Positions 7,661-15,883 of a DNA stretch of 64,000 bases are shown here, one piece after another (position 1 is the first letter of the stretch; each line of letters starts with the position of its first letter). The notes under the pieces were generated by a model. The model saw nothing but the letters and a program-made list of their open reading frames with translations, had not been told where the DNA came from and ran no database searches. Location of the stretch: the NCBI RefSeq assembly GCF_900130025.1, contig NZ_FQXR01000002.1, positions 1 through 64,000 of the forward strand, written 5' to 3'. The translations under genes were made by a program, and so were the position numbers. The DNA comes from Sporanaerobacter acetigenes DSM 13106. Lineage in GTDB: Bacteria; Bacillota; Clostridia; Tissierellales; Sporanaerobacteraceae.

Positions 7661-7955
7661 ATTTTATTTTTTGTTTTTCTGCTCTTGGATCAGATACCAC
7701 TTCATAGCCACCCATAGCGGCAAATGAAATCAATATAGCATTGATTAAAGTAAGTATCACTCCCTGAACTCCACTACCTGATTTTGCAAATACAAAAGTC
7801 AAGATAAGAGATATTATAAAAGTATAAAATCTTACAGCACCATCTCCAAAGCCTTTTTTTATAAAGCTTTTGGTAAACTGTACTATAATGCTGGTAGCAA
7901 CCACCAGACCTGTAAAAGTGCCCAAAACATCTGGAGTCATAAAATTGTCATACAT
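7659..7955 (-). CDS. Small holin-like membrane protein, 98 residues
   Basis: Three hydrophobic stretches (about residues 11-28, 40-60 and 64-82) with a charged linker KSFIKKGFGDGAVR and a basic tail (DPRAEKQKIK) give the topology of small holins. There is no phage context here. A purine-rich GGTGGTGAAG stretch precedes the ATG. The gene is monocistronic, between a terminator and the T-box region on the other strand. Holin function is only a topological analogy; the family is not recognised. Confidence 0.6.
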   Translation of the reverse strand: MYDNFMTPDVLGTFTGLVVATSIIVQFTKSFIKKGFGDGAVRFYTFIISLILTFVFAKSGSGVQGVILTLINAILISFAAMGGYEVVSDPRAEKQKIK

Positions 7956-8093
7956 ATCTTCACCACCATATTTTCATTATATATAAATAATATTTTGGCA
8001 AAGACCTCAATATGACAACAATTATATAAGATATTGACAAATTAATAGTTTGGGAGTAAAATAGAGATTAATATTTGTTAACTTAATACTGTA

Positions 8094-8388
8094 AAGTGAT
8101 GAGGGAGATAAAAATACTAGTCTTCTAACTACAGAGAGCTGATATTTGGTGGAAATCAGTGTTAGAAATGTATATAATGATCACTCCTTAGCTTCCGATT
8201 TGAAATATTTTAAGTAAATGACGACGGTTTCCACCGATAAATGGATAGAGTTCAAGTAATTTTAAATTTATATTTACTTCGACTTGATTAAAGGCGATTA
8301 TTTTAATCGTAAAATAGGGTGGTACCGCGAAAAGCTTTCGTCCCTATGAATATTTATAAATATTCATAGGGACGAAAGCTTTTTTTAT
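8094..8388 (+). promoter_or_regulatory. T-box leader controlling the amino-acid symporter
   Basis: A canonical T-box: stem I with the AGAGAG bulge and GGTGGAAATCAG arm (8130-8155), the conserved T-box bulge AGGGTGGTACCGCG (8316-8329) and a strong terminator stem (AAAGCTTTCGTCCCTATGAA with its complement, 8331-8388) ending in seven T. Uncharged tRNA should favour the antiterminator and switch on the symporter. The specifier region reads ATAATGATCACT. The base stem AGTGAT (8095-8101 area) pairs with ATCACT, which leaves AAT (Asn) or ATG (Met) as specifier candidates; I cannot decide between them. Confidence 0.9.
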
Positions 8389-8450
8389 ATTTACTATTTT
8401 AGAGGAAGTAAAAAATAACTTTACAATAATTATGAAAGGAGATTTAAATT

Positions 8451-9797
8451 ATGAAAAGAGACAGTTTTAGTTCAAAATTCGGAGTAATAGCAGCAGCAGC
8501 TGGCTCTGCTATAGGATTGGGAAATATATGGAGATTCCCATATATTGTTGGTAAAAATGGAGGAGCCGCATTTTTATTTGTTTATTTGATTTGTATAATT
8601 CTAATAGGTACTGTCATAATGATTTCAGAATTATCTTTAGGTAGAAAATCTCAGTCAAATCCATTTGGAGCATTTAAGATGCTCAAATCATCAAGCAATT
8701 GGAAATATGCTGGATTTCTAGCCATAGCTACCTCATTTATAATACTATCTTTTTACACAATCATAGCAGGATGGGTATTTTCTTATTTCTGTAGTTCCAT
8801 AACTGGAAAGTTAGCAACTATAGCACCAGAAAATTTGGCCCCATACTTTCAAAACATTGCAAGTAATACTCCTGTTGTGCTTCTTTTTAATCTATTAATT
8901 ATAGGTATTACAGCTTTCATAGTAATATCAGGTGTACAAGATGGAATAGAAAAATACAGCAAAATATTAATGCCAATACTGTTTTTTACCTTAGTGATAC
9001 TAATTATTAGATCTGTAACTCTTGATGGTTCAATAGAAGGATTGGAATTTTTATTTAAGCCCGATTTCTCTCAACTTACTACAAAATCTGTACTAGAAGC
9101 TTTGGGACATTCTTTTTATTCTTTGAGTTTAGGAATGGGTATAATTATTACTTATGGAAGTTATACAAAAAATGAAGAAAACTTAGTTTCTCTATCATTG
9201 AAAGTCATAGCAGCAGATACAATTATTGCACTTATGTCTGGAATAGTTATTTTTCCAGCAGTATTTGCTTACGGTTTTGAACCAGAAATCGGTCCTCCAC
9301 TTATATTCATCACCTTACCTGCTGTATTTCAAGAAATGCCCTTTGGTACAATTTTTGAGACTTTATTTTTCTTGTTGGTAGGTATTGCAGCTATAACTTC
9401 TACTATTTCACTTTTAGAAGTATCTGTGTCTTTCTTGACAGAAGAATTTAATTTAAGTAGAAAAAAAGCTACCTTATTGTTATCTATAGGACTATTTCTT
9501 CTATCAATTCCTAGCACATTGTCTTTTGGAGCATGGAGTGAGTTGAAAGTATTTAGTTTGACTTTATTTGACTTATTCGACTACGTAGCATCTTACATAT
9601 TTTTGCCAGTAGGTGGCATACTCACCTGTATTTTTGTTGGATGGGTATGGGGTACAAAAAATGCCTTCAAGGAAATTTCAAGTAATGGAATGTATTCTTT
9701 CAAAGGCTATAATATATATAATATTATAATTAAGTATCTAGCACCTATAGCAATTTTTATTATTTTACTATATTCAACTAATATAATTAAACTTTAA
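8451..9797 (+). CDS. Sodium-dependent amino-acid symporter of the neurotransmitter:sodium symporter family
   Basis: A 448-residue protein with about 11-12 transmembrane helices. The N-terminus has the hallmark of bacterial NSS carriers of the LeuT/MhsT type: GSAIGLGNIWRFPYIVGKNG, the unwound TM1 that binds Na+ and substrate. TM6 and TM8 equivalents are seen in LGHSFYSLSLGMGIIITYGSY and ITSTISLLEVSVSFL. It lies behind a T-box leader, so it is made when one tRNA is under-charged, which makes it an importer of that amino acid. AAAGGAGAT precedes the ATG. Substrate identity depends on the unresolved T-box specifier. Confidence 0.9.
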   Translation: MKRDSFSSKFGVIAAAAGSAIGLGNIWRFPYIVGKNGGAAFLFVYLICIILIGTVIMISELSLGRKSQSNPFGAFKMLKSSSNWKYAGFLAIATSFIILSFYTIIAGWVFSYFCSSITGKLATIAPENLAPYFQNIASNTPVVLLFNLLIIGITAFIVISGVQDGIEKYSKILMPILFFTLVILIIRSVTLDGSIEGLEFLFKPDFSQLTTKSVLEALGHSFYSLSLGMGIIITYGSYTKNEENLVSLSLKVIAADTIIALMSGIVIFPAVFAYGFEPEIGPPLIFITLPAVFQEMPFGTIFETLFFLLVGIAAITSTISLLEVSVSFLTEEFNLSRKKATLLLSIGLFLLSIPSTLSFGAWSELKVFSLTLFDLFDYVASYIFLPVGGILTCIFVGWVWGTKNAFKEISSNGMYSFKGYNIYNIIIKYLAPIAIFIILLYSTNIIKL

Positions 9798-9812
9798 ATT
9801 GACGTATGACAT

Positions 9813-9825
9813 GGGACGGTTCTTT
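9813..9825 (+). repeat. GGGACGGTTC dispersed repeat fragment
   Basis: A short GGGACGGTTCTTT segment between the symporter and the L,D-transpeptidase. It resembles GGGGACAGTTCTCC at 52797 and, on the minus strand, GGGGACAGGTTTGGCGG at 57252-57270. Such GGGACAGGTT sequences are typical dispersed REP-like repeats in clostridial genomes. Confidence 0.35.
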
Positions 9826-9832
9826 GTAAAAT

Positions 9833-10585
9833 CTATTCATTGTTATCGCAAACTTCTTCCAATTTTTCATACTGAATATTTTGCTCAATACCCCATTTTT
9901 TAAGTACTTCTTCCGTCCCAATCCATACTTTTGTTTTTATAGGTATATATTCATATAATTCTTCTACATCTTGATTTATCATTCTAATACATCCATGAGA
10001 TATATATTCTCCAATGGAAAAAGGAGATGAATTTCCATGTATGCCATAGCCCTTGTGTTTCTCAGTGGAAAGACCTAACCATCGCTTTCCTAGAGGGTTG
10101 TTAGGTGCTCCACCTTTTATAGGCTTATACTTGCCACCCATTCCTCCCCAGTAAGGATTTTGGGTTTTATTAACTATAGTGAATTTATAATCTGGAGTTG
10201 GAGTTTTGGATTTTCCCAATGCCACTGGGTATTTTTTATATACTTCTCCCTTGTTATATACCGTCAATATCTTTTTAGTTTTATTTATGACAATGAACCA
10301 TTCAGCTTTCTCCATCTCTTTTGGAATTGTATCTATAACCTTTTTTTCTGTTTCTTCCAATGCCTTTTTGGTATCATCTCCAATAATTGGATTTACAATT
10401 ATATTATTTTCTGCTTGAAATCTCAATAATGCATATCTCTCATCCAGCTGTTTGGCATTAAATTCTTTTCCAATATAGTTCTTTAATATATCTTCATTTT
10501 CTAAAGTTTCTCCATAACAAACATTACAGGACAACAAAAAAATAATTATGATTGCTCCCGTTCTCTTTAGAATATTATTTAACAT
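9833..10585 (-). CDS. L,D-transpeptidase (YkuD domain), exported
   Basis: A 250-residue protein with an N-terminal signal peptide or anchor (residues 1-25). The YkuD catalytic domain covers about residues 95-235, with GIHGNSSPFSIGEYISHGCIRM containing the catalytic His and Cys of the HGxxRM-type motif. These enzymes cross-link peptidoglycan between meso-diaminopimelate residues or attach proteins to it. The ATG at 10585 follows GGGGGAATTGTTGCT; an ATG 11 codons upstream is possible. It is downstream of the tRNA-Arg remnant and that tRNA's old terminator, so it originally followed an uninterrupted tRNA gene. Confidence 0.85.
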   Translation of the reverse strand: MLNNILKRTGAIIIIFLLSCNVCYGETLENEDILKNYIGKEFNAKQLDERYALLRFQAENNIIVNPIIGDDTKKALEETEKKVIDTIPKEMEKAEWFIVINKTKKILTVYNKGEVYKKYPVALGKSKTPTPDYKFTIVNKTQNPYWGGMGGKYKPIKGGAPNNPLGKRWLGLSTEKHKGYGIHGNSSPFSIGEYISHGCIRMINQDVEELYEYIPIKTKVWIGTEEVLKKWGIEQNIQYEKLEEVCDNNE

Positions 10586-10660
10586 AGCAACAATTCCCCC
10601 TTTATACATTCTATTCACTTTCCCTAAAAAAGACTCCTATTGAATAATTAAAACACAAAA

Positions 10661-10681
10661 AATGCTTCCATTGGAAGCATT
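10661..10681 (-). terminator. Original terminator of the tRNA-Arg gene, now separated from it
   Basis: Inverted repeat AATGCTTCCA / TGGAAGCATT, read on minus as a stem followed by TTTTTTG. It lies about 20 nt after the CCA end of the duplicated tRNA 3' part (10701). It probably terminated tRNA-Arg before the 16-kb element was inserted between tRNA and terminator. Confidence 0.6.
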
Positions 10682-10700
10682 TAAAATCAAAAATTAAATT

Positions 10701-10762
10701 TGGCGCGCCCTGAGGGACTCGAACCCCCGACCAACTGATTCGAAGTCAGCGACTCTATCCAA
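10701..10762 (-). repeat. Attachment-site copy: 3' part of tRNA-Arg(TCG) left by integration
   Basis: These 62 nt repeat the 3' part of the tRNA-Arg gene at 26768-26844, from the anticodon arm to the encoded CCA. A 29-bp core (10734-10762, beginning ACTGATTCGAAGTCAGCGAC) is identical to 26801-26829. Beyond it the T-arm and acceptor strand differ. Here the acceptor 3' strand is AGGGCGC, which pairs perfectly with the 5' strand GCGCCCT at 26838-26844, so this is the original chromosomal 3' end. The copy lacks the 5' half and cannot form a tRNA. Confidence 0.92.
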
Positions 10763-10874
10763 ACGTGTATATATCAACGTTTCTCAAGGTTTTTTGGTCT
10801 ATAGATACAGTGATTATCAATCATTTTCAGTATCTATATTATACCCATATTACACAAAATAAGTCAACTTATAT

Positions 10875-12080
10875 TTACCTTCCACACATTAATATTTCTT
10901 TTTCAATTGCAATTTCACCTGTTTCAACATCAGTTGCAATTAATTTTATATTTTTCTTTCCTACAAAATCATTTGCTATTATACTTGCAGAATTATCTGT
11001 TGTTTCTGTGATATTTGCAATAGTTGTATCAGTTACTTCGAAGGTAAACTTACCACTTGTTTCTACTCCATCTACAAATTTATGTACAGTATATATTGCA
11101 GGTGGGTCATCTAACCATATTTCATTATCAGGAACATCTGCATATGGCATTTTCGCTGTTATTGTGTATGTTATTGGTGAAACTGGTTCTTCTTCTTTTA
11201 CAGTTAATAATATTGTTTCAATTGTATCTCTTTGTATATCAATTTCTCCTGAAATAATTTCATATCCTTCTTTTTCTATTGTATAAGTATATATTCCTTT
11301 TGGAATTTGATAAGATTGATTTGCTATTATATACATTTCATTTTCATCTTTATCTGTTAGTTTTATAATTACATCTGCAATATTTTCTTCTGTTTCTATA
11401 TCCTTACAAATAAATGTAACCATTGCATCTGTATAACTTTCTTCTGAAGTGTCGAATGGCATTATAGGAATAATGTTTCCTTGCAATCGGTCTTTTTTCA
11501 ATCCTCCATCCTCTGTCCATCTATCTGCAATTTCATTAATTTTATCGTCAAGATGTGAATTTAATACCCACCATAAACTAATTTCCATGATATTTTCTTT
11601 TGTTTCATTCTTTCCCCAAATTTCATATTTATTGTTAAATTTTAATATATTAGTACCTACTGTTATTTTCCTTGAAACCTGTGTAATTGGTAATAGTGCT
11701 TTATAATAATCTCCCCTTGTAACCCAAATTTTACTCTCTCTTATTGCCATTTCTGCACTTGTAAAAATTACTGGAAATGCATATAATTTCTCATCAATTA
11801 TAATTTTTAATATATTATCGCACTTCCTTATTGTTGCCTTATTATATATATTATATCTTTTATCATTTGTCGCTGTAATTATCATCCACCACTTGTCCAT
11901 ATAAAATACATACATACCTTGCCGAATAGGAAATTTTGTTATTATTTCTTTATCATCATCATTATTGTCTACATTTTGCATTAACACTCTTGCAGGTTCA
12001 TTATTTATTTTAATATCTTTACCAACTTGTTTAATTAAAAAATCCATATCATTGTCTAAATTTATATTAAATATACTCAT
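10875..12080 (-). CDS. Element structural protein: probable neck/head-closure protein with C-terminal Ig-like domains
   Basis: A 401-residue protein. Residues 1-200 form a beta-rich domain with GMYVFYMDKWWMIITATN, of the kind seen in head-closure or neck proteins of Firmicute phages, followed by EISLWWVLNSHLDDKINEIADRW. Residues 215-295 look like a PEGA/carboxypeptidase-regulatory fold (KGIYTYTIEKEGYEIISGEI), and residues 305-400 like a bacterial Ig-like domain (FTFEVTDTTIANITETTDN). It is the last gene of the element, next to the attachment site, and follows the connector. Ig-like domains on neck or capsid proteins usually bind cell-surface sugars. Assignment to the head-tail joint is inference from context. 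Confidence 0.55.
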   Translation of the reverse strand: MSIFNINLDNDMDFLIKQVGKDIKINNEPARVLMQNVDNNDDDKEIITKFPIRQGMYVFYMDKWWMIITATNDKRYNIYNKATIRKCDNILKIIIDEKLYAFPVIFTSAEMAIRESKIWVTRGDYYKALLPITQVSRKITVGTNILKFNNKYEIWGKNETKENIMEISLWWVLNSHLDDKINEIADRWTEDGGLKKDRLQGNIIPIMPFDTSEESYTDAMVTFICKDIETEENIADVIIKLTDKDENEMYIIANQSYQIPKGIYTYTIEKEGYEIISGEIDIQRDTIETILLTVKEEEPVSPITYTITAKMPYADVPDNEIWLDDPPAIYTVHKFVDGVETSGKFTFEVTDTTIANITETTDNSASIIANDFVGKKNIKLIATDVETGEIAIEKEILMCGR

Positions 12081-12295
12081 ATAATCATCCTTTCTAATTG
12101 ATTTATAAAATAGGGGTATGAATAGGTCAAAGAAGAAATAAAAAGCCCTCTAATCGCCTCCTGTGGAAATACCCCTTTTTTGTCATTTTTCCACCCTCTA
12201 CAAATGGCATGGTTGACACGTTTATTTAAATTGAAAAAAGGGCATATTTTAATAAAAATACACCCTCGACCCCTATATTTTATATGTAATATGTA
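12081..12295. other. Structured intergenic gap inside the element
   Basis: No gene is seen. The gap has stem-forming repeats AGGGGTAT (12112) and ATACCCC (12169-12176), an internal GAGGCGATTAGAGGGC stretch on minus, and a GTTGACACGTTT copy of the ACACGTT motif that recurs in other gaps of the element. The stems could terminate or process the message between the connector and the neck gene. Confidence 0.4.
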
Positions 12296-12640
12296 TTATT
12301 TAAAAACCCAAACAAATGTTGCATCATTTTCTGATACCATTTCATCTGTAACCATATTTGCAATTTTCTTCCTTAAATCGTCTATCCTGTTTTGTATATT
12401 AGTTGCAAAATGTGTAATTGAAATATCATCTGTTTTGTAATTTTTCATTGATTGGGGATTATTTGCAATTGATTCTAAAACATTTAGTGCTGTTTGATAT
12501 ATTGCCTTTTTATTTGTGTTAGATTTTGGATTATATTCAGTTATATCTGTAAGGTCATTCTCCATCAGGTAAACTATTAATTTTTCATCCTCAATGTTAA
12601 AACCTTCTATTTCCATTTTTAATCTTTCTAAATTATTCAT
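12296..12640 (-). CDS. Probable head-tail connector (adaptor) protein
   Basis: A 114-residue helical protein: LERLKMEIEGFNIEDEKLIVYLMENDL, KKAIYQTALNVLESIANNP, then ISITHFATNIQNRIDDLRKKIANM. This pattern (an aligned short acidic loop, a helix with a YxxALxxLESIA-type core, a second long amphipathic helix) is typical of gp15/gp6-like adaptors encoded after the capsid gene in Firmicute phages. AGAAAGGAAATGATA precedes the ATG. It is the only gene between the 1.3-kb gap and the neck protein. In a satellite such an adaptor would join its own portal to a helper's tail; that is inference. Confidence 0.6.
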   Translation of the reverse strand: MNNLERLKMEIEGFNIEDEKLIVYLMENDLTDITEYNPKSNTNKKAIYQTALNVLESIANNPQSMKNYKTDDISITHFATNIQNRIDDLRKKIANMVTDEMVSENDATFVWVFK

Positions 12641-12659
12641 ATTATCATTTCCTTTCTTT

Positions 12660-12900
12660 TAATTTATTTTCAATCTTCCGAATGATTTTCGGAAGAGATT
12701 TTAACGGAATCCTCAAGTTGAGGAAACCGAACTACTACGGTTCTAGTTTTGAATAGACAAATTCTGTCTAAACAAGTTTTCGACAATTCTGTCCATAACG
12801 CTAATTAGTGATACCTCTACAGTTACACATATAAAAAAGGACTGGGAAAATTATATCCTAATCCTTTTAGACCTTCCTGTATAGAAGGTATGAACTTATT
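12660..12900 (-). other. Array of stem-loops upstream of the connector gene
   Basis: Read on minus from 12900, at least six dyads follow one another: CCTTC/GGAAGG; AAAGGATTAGG with CAGTCCTTTTTT, a probable terminator; GACAGAATTGTC and GACAGAATTTGTC, two near-identical palindromes 25 nt apart; CCTCAACTTGAGG; and CTTCCGAAAATCATTCGGAAG. This density is far above the surroundings. It may be an RNA leader for the connector/neck genes, an antitermination site or a packaging signal. Confidence 0.5.
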
Positions 12901-13978
12901 TAATTAACTGAATACATCATCACTATCTTCATCTTCAGGTGTTTTTTCTATTCCTTTTAATACTCCAATTTGATACTTTTACTATATTATACCATAGTTG
13001 GAATATGTAGTGTGGACAATGTGATATTTTTCAAGTCAGGTCAGAGCGACACGAGTTGAATAATAAGGTTATCTGAATATATTATTTCATAATTGGAATT
13101 GATATTTTTTTGAATGTGTGTAATAAGGTTTGCTATAATAATATTTTATGGACAATGGGGTAATGACTATATACCCCTGTACAGTATATTATATATAAAT
13201 GTCATTATATCCCATATATATTATCAGAATATTCATAATAGTTTTAATGTCACAAAACATAGTTTTTATGACTAATATATATATGATACTGTATATAATC
13301 TGTGTTATATATACTATTATATACCCTTTTTACCTAATGTTTACCATTTACATAGATATCCTTCACTATACTAAAGTACATTGTTATATACTTATCAATA
13401 TAATCCCATATATTACCTTATATGCCCTTGTATTATCCATATATTCCCTTATATATAGATGTATATAATTTACATTTATATTACATTTATTGTATATTTA
13501 CATATACCCCCATAGAGTATAGATATATTACATATATTTACAGGGAAATAATGGTATATAATTGGTATATTTTACCTTATATATTGCCATATTTTAGGTG
13601 GTATTATGTATATTATTTTAATTCCTACTGTTTTACTAGGTTATATAGTAACAGGCGAGTTTTTACAACTCAAATATCTCTAACTGATAATCGTTATCAA
13701 TTAGCCATCCTACACCTACTCAACTGCCGAATATTCGTCACTAACTAACTAAAAAATATAAATCAATCGTCAACCTAACCAAATCTACAAGTTTACAATA
13801 CAATATATAATACAAACAAACCAACACTATCACTATACACATATACTATATACTATTGTATATACATTAATATAGGTATAAGGATATATAATTACCCTAA
13901 TACATATGTAAATAGTTTATACACCCTTATATACCTATTTTATGCCATTCTTTAAAACCATTAATAATGTATTATATA
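12901..13978. other. 1.1-kb non-coding stretch between portal and connector
   Basis: I see no credible gene on either strand: the open frames are runs of Tyr, Ile and Phe without ribosome sites. The segment 13140-13560 is built from TATATA tracts punctuated by CCC or CC every 15-30 nt (for example CCCATATAT at 13209 and 13402), and 13700-13860 is almost free of G on the plus strand. It may be an origin-like or packaging region, or a decayed gene block. Confidence 0.5.
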
Positions 13979-15304
13979 TTAATCTTCTACATTAACATTA
14001 ACCTTATCCTTATTATCCTTATTGCTCAACTTCTCTAGTTCTGCATTAACATCTACTGTATATGGATTAACCTCCACTGCCCTTTCTATACTCATTATAC
14101 CACTTTCTGTTGCTGTAGATAAATTAGTTATTATCTCACCTTGATTTTGTGGTATGTTCATATTAAAGTTGCAATCTATATATGCATCCTCATCAACTTC
14201 ATATCCCATTACATTAAGTAACTTCTTCATCTTACCCCATCTTTTCTCAAATCCTTGTTTAAGATATAAACTATTCATAGCCCCTTTTATTTCTGCCAAA
14301 CTATACATCATACGAATAGAAGTTTCACTTAAATTAGATACGTCTTGTGAATTAAGTGCAATTGATGGAGTCATACTAATATCTAACATACTTTGTTTAA
14401 GAGTTTTAAATAATTCTTTGAAGGATTGATAATCCATCTTAGCACCTACAAATTCAAAACTTGCATCCTCTGCTAATTGTAGTGCATACCCTACTGCATT
14501 TTCATCAATTCCTCCATCCTTAGTGTTTAACTTTGTTCCCTTAAATAAAGGTATGGGACTTAATCCTAGTTTAAAAAAACTGTCCATATATTTACTGATT
14601 AAATCTTCCATCGAATCAAGTATATCTATGTATTCATTCAAACTTGCTTGTCCTATTAATTCATCTTCTTCACTACTTAATACATAAGGTATAGGTAACC
14701 CACTTAAATTATTGTATTGTCCTGTGCAATGTAAATCTCCACCTATATCAGAATATTCTTCTACAGTTGTATCTGTATATATAGTATAATAACTTACACC
14801 ATCCCAAATATAATAATGTATGAAACTTATCATTTCCCCTGTATGGTCATATACTGGATAACTGTCCTCTGCATTAAATATCATACTTTTAATTCTCTTA
14901 TTAGAATCTATATATACATACTCATAACATTCTCCATACTTAGTCATATTAGATAGAATAGAATAATCTAATTGATTGTATTTACCTTCTCTGTACACTG
15001 TTTTATATTCATCCAATGCATCTAAATCATTACTAATTAATGTAACTGGATTTTTAAGTAAGAACGCTGTTTCAAATTGTAATAGAGTTTTTGCATAATT
15101 AAGACAAATTTTTCTTGTTGTAAATACCTTACCATTATATACTTCATCAACTCTCTGTTTTATCTTATGTTTACCACCCAAATAATCACGATTATCAAGT
15201 ATATCCCTTACACGATTAATATGCCAATAATCTTTAACCTCATCAGTAAACCAATACATATCATTATCATATTTATCCATAATATATTCTTGTAATTTAC
15301 TCAT
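13979..15304 (-). CDS. Portal protein (SPP1 gp6-like)
   Basis: A 441-residue protein with the hallmarks of phage portals of the SPP1/Gp6 family: the N-terminal RDYLGGKHKIKQRVDEVYNGK followed by KTLLQFETAFLLKNPVTLI, the central LPIPYVLSSEEDELIGQASLNEYIDILDSMEDLISKY, the wing region with ALNSQDVSNLSETSIRMMYSLAEIKGAM, and a C-terminal helix. Twelve copies form the ring through which DNA enters the capsid and to which the terminase docks. Its start overlaps the holin stop by 8 nt, so the two are co-translated. No capsid-morphogenesis gene follows directly, which is unusual; the 1.3-kb gap does. Confidence 0.85.
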   Translation of the reverse strand: MSKLQEYIMDKYDNDMYWFTDEVKDYWHINRVRDILDNRDYLGGKHKIKQRVDEVYNGKVFTTRKICLNYAKTLLQFETAFLLKNPVTLISNDLDALDEYKTVYREGKYNQLDYSILSNMTKYGECYEYVYIDSNKRIKSMIFNAEDSYPVYDHTGEMISFIHYYIWDGVSYYTIYTDTTVEEYSDIGGDLHCTGQYNNLSGLPIPYVLSSEEDELIGQASLNEYIDILDSMEDLISKYMDSFFKLGLSPIPLFKGTKLNTKDGGIDENAVGYALQLAEDASFEFVGAKMDYQSFKELFKTLKQSMLDISMTPSIALNSQDVSNLSETSIRMMYSLAEIKGAMNSLYLKQGFEKRWGKMKKLLNVMGYEVDEDAYIDCNFNMNIPQNQGEIITNLSTATESGIMSIERAVEVNPYTVDVNAELEKLSNKDNKDKVNVNVED

Positions 15305-15701
15305 CTGTATTACCTCCTTCTTTTAGTTGTACAAGTTTATTCATTAACTTTGTTGGTAAAGGAATACCACATTTTCCTACATTCTCAAGAATAGATATAC
15401 CTTCATTTGCTATAAAAAAATAACATACAATAGTTCTAAATATCCAACCTTGTCCAAATAATCTATCTAATAGTACTGCAACAATTAAAACCACCATTAT
15501 TAATAATTTTCTACATATTCCCCTGAATCCTACTCTGCTATCAACTGTTTTATTTATGTATGCAACAATTACACCTGTCACATAATCTATTGTCATAAAA
15601 CTGATTAATATTTGTATTGCCAAATCCCATCCCCCAAATAAATATGTAAGAAATGTACCTATACAAGCAAAAATACTATTAAATATTGTTTTATTTTCCA
15701 T
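15297..15701 (-). CDS. Phage holin (Holin_4/toxin-secretion family)
   Basis: A 134-residue membrane protein with four hydrophobic segments. The sequence MTIDYVTGVIVAYINKTVDSR followed by GFRGICRKLLIMVVLIVAVLLD is the conserved core of the Holin_4_1 (phi-105/Cph1) family. The ATG at 15701 (MENK) is 8 nt after AAGGTGG; upstream starts add 2-4 residues. Holins make lesions in the membrane that release an endolysin, but no endolysin gene is visible in this element. The position between terminase and portal is odd for a lysis gene. It might act on a helper's lysis timing. Confidence 0.85.
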   Translation of the reverse strand: MENKTIFNSIFACIGTFLTYLFGGWDLAIQILISFMTIDYVTGVIVAYINKTVDSRVGFRGICRKLLIMVVLIVAVLLDRLFGQGWIFRTIVCYFFIANEGISILENVGKCGIPLPTKLMNKLVQLKEGGNTDE

Positions 15702-15713
15702 TATCATTACCAC

Positions 15714-15883
15714 CTTTCTTATATAATTAAACGGGTCACTTTAAGTTACCTGTTTAAATTGTTTCGTGGTTAATCCCAGTTACCTCGAACGTGTGGGTTA
15801 AAACAACACGTTGTAAGTACCCCACCTTAAAATTAAGGACACCCATAAAACATGCGATAATCGCACCTTAACTGGCTGTCCTC
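15714..15883 (-). other. Stem-loop-rich gap between large terminase and holin
   Basis: The 170 nt carry several hairpins on the minus strand: AAACAGGTAAC/GTGACCCGTTT, the 25-bp imperfect palindrome at 15788-15812, GTCCTTAATTTTAAGG and GCGATTATCGC. No gene is seen. The structured gap separates terL from the holin-portal pair and may hold a terminator and a new promoter or a processing site. Confidence 0.4.
15788..15812 (+). repeat. 25-bp inverted-repeat site, copy 1
   Basis: An imperfect palindrome with arms AACGTGT and ACACGTT. Its reverse complement matches 20220-20244 at 24 of 25 positions. Both copies lie in gaps between element genes, in opposite orientation. It may be a binding site for an element-encoded HTH protein. 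Confidence 0.6.

Noticed and set aside
7659-7955. Holin of a second prophage
   Set aside because: No other phage gene is nearby, so the holin-like topology alone does not support a prophage.
10765-11286. A 173-codon plus frame near the attachment site
   Set aside because: Antisense to the Ig-like neck protein gene; no ribosome site and low-complexity hydrophobic composition.
13199-13748. Two plus-strand open frames of about 90-108 codons
   Set aside because: They consist almost only of Tyr, Ile, Phe and Leu from TATATA tracts, overlap each other, and lack ribosome sites.
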